From an uncultured Lachnospiraceae bacterium (GTDB lineage: Bacteria; Bacillota; Clostridia; Lachnospirales; Lachnospiraceae), in contig CAJTQI010000020.1 of the NCBI GenBank assembly GCA_910578645.1, forward strand, positions 1 to 11,260: a DNA stretch of 11,260 nt. The letters run 5' to 3'. The stretch's first letter is position 1. The number at the start of each line of letters is the position of its first letter. The translations under genes and the position numbers were made by a program. Below, in pieces: positions 10,628 to 11,260 of the stretch. The notes beneath the pieces are model-generated. The model was not told the DNA's origin. It was given only the letters and a program-made list of their open reading frames with translations, and made no database searches.

Positions 10628-11260
10628 ATGCCGGCATATTATGACGAATCAACCAAAACATGGTTCTGTAAATTCTATTACACCGATTACACAGGGACAA
10701 AGAAGCAGAAAAAGAAGCGCGGCTTCAAGCTCCAAAGAGAAGCTAAGGAGTGGGAACGTACCTTCCTTGAACGTCTACAAGGCACGCCCAATATGACGTT
10801 CCAATCCCTCTATGACCTCTATATAGAGGATATGTGCCACAGACTAAGGCAGAACAGTATAGATGGTAAGAAGAACGTATTCAAGAACCGCATACTGCCA
10901 TACTTTAAGGATAAACCAGTAAATGCCATCACGCCCACGGATATCCGGGCATGGCAGAATGAACAGATTGACAAGGGATACTCGGACGCATACCTTGACC
11001 GCATCCAAAACATGATGACCACCATCCTAAACTATGCCGTCACATATTACAATCTGCCCTCAAACCCATGTGACAGAGCCGGACACATGGGCAAACGCAC
11101 CCGGTCAATGAACTTTTGGACGATTGAACAGTACAACCAGTTTATCCAGTATATAACGGATATCAGCGCACACACGGCCTTGCAGCTTCTTTTCTATTCC
11201 GGTATGCGTTTCGGTGAACTTCTCGCCCTCACGCTGGCAGACTTTGACTTTAAGGATAAT
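10628..11260 (+). CDS. Tyrosine integrase, N-terminal 211 residues (cut by window end)
   Basis: This is a site-specific recombinase that would insert and excise the element. The N-terminal arm-binding domain (about 1-50: MPAYYDESTKTWFCKFYYTD, then KKQKKKRGFKLQREAKEWE) is of the AP2-like type common in Firmicutes integrases. The SAM-like core-binding domain follows (about 55-160, with ITPTDIRAWQNEQIDKGYS and MMTTILNYAV). The catalytic domain starts near 165, and FYSGMRFGELLALT carries the first catalytic Arg (R194). The remaining catalytic residues (Lys, HxxR, His/Trp, Tyr) lie beyond the window, so integrity cannot be judged. The ATG is preceded by AAAGGA, 10 nt away, inside a hairpin. Family length is usually about 380-400 residues. 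Confidence 0.9.
   Translation, partial: MPAYYDESTKTWFCKFYYTDYTGTKKQKKKRGFKLQREAKEWERTFLERLQGTPNMTFQSLYDLYIEDMCHRLRQNSIDGKKNVFKNRILPYFKDKPVNAITPTDIRAWQNEQIDKGYSDAYLDRIQNMMTTILNYAVTYYNLPSNPCDRAGHMGKRTRSMNFWTIEQYNQFIQYITDISAHTALQLLFYSGMRFGELLALTLADFDFKDN

Larger units (their letters stand above)
2300..11260. mobile_element. Phage-satellite-like integrated element carrying capsid and scaffold genes (right end beyond window)
   Basis: The stretch combines a tyrosine integrase at the right, a divergent repressor/Cro-like pair, an AlpA/excisionase-like regulator, an SF3 helicase with a possible iteron origin, a set of small genes, and a scaffold plus major capsid pair. This order matches known phage satellites such as PICIs. 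No portal, maturation protease, terminase, head-tail connector, tail, holin or endolysin gene is present in the part seen. The left boundary is placed near the terminator and tandem repeats and is approximate. The right boundary lies past the integrase gene. A degenerate prophage is the main alternative. Confidence 0.65.

Noticed and set aside
1..11260. CRISPR arrays, tRNA or rRNA genes
   Set aside because: No regularly spaced repeat array and no tRNA- or rRNA-like sequence was seen. The attachment site therefore does not appear to be a tRNA gene within this window.

Overview
The window looks like accessory DNA from a Clostridia-type Firmicute, most plausibly a gut Lachnospiraceae relative. 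The evidence is strong AGGAGG-type ribosome binding sites before nearly every gene, moderate-to-low GC, and protein families typical of that group. This is judged from sequence style only; no search was run.

Layout. (1) About 1-640: the 3' part of an IS256-family transposase gene broken by three frameshifts, followed by a strong outward-facing promoter. (2) About 640-2319: a second, intact IS256-family element on the minus strand, with a transposase carrying the D/D/E triad and an unexpected 80-residue accessory ORF. (3) About 2320-2619: a gene-free stretch with a good minus-strand terminator and two pairs of perfect 11-bp tandem repeats. It is probably one end of the integrated element to its right. 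(4) 2620-9323, minus strand: one long tightly packed gene train. In transcription order it runs: Cro-like regulator, 60-aa protein, AlpA/excisionase-like winged helix, 116-aa protein, D5-type SF3 helicase, possible replication origin, 58-aa and 171-aa proteins, three mutually related small proteins, a 44-aa membrane peptide, a 62-aa protein, then under its own promoter a DUF4355-like scaffold protein, an HK97-type major capsid protein, a 108-aa phage-associated protein and a zinc-ribbon protein. (5) 9324-9511: divergent promoter region with two palindromic operator candidates. (6) 9512-10081, plus strand: XRE-family repressor. (7) 10176-10482: a probable type I toxin-antitoxin locus (28-residue hydrophobic toxin gene, convergent antisense RNA). 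(8) 10628 to the end: a tyrosine integrase cut by the window edge.

Interpretation. Integrase, CI/Cro-like switch, excisionase-like regulator, SF3 helicase and a possible iteron origin give the skeleton of a phage satellite of the PICI type. The unusual part is a late module holding only a scaffold and a major capsid gene, with no portal, protease, terminase, head-tail or tail gene between the helicase and the apparent left end. My hypothesis is a satellite that supplies its own shell and scaffold and borrows everything else from a helper phage. A decayed prophage, or an element trimmed by the IS at its left end, is the main alternative.

Other points of interest are a structured leader ahead of the capsid genes, inverted-duplicated promoters and leaders around the toxin gene, a hairpin that hides the integrase ribosome binding site, and several genes too short for routine ORF calling.
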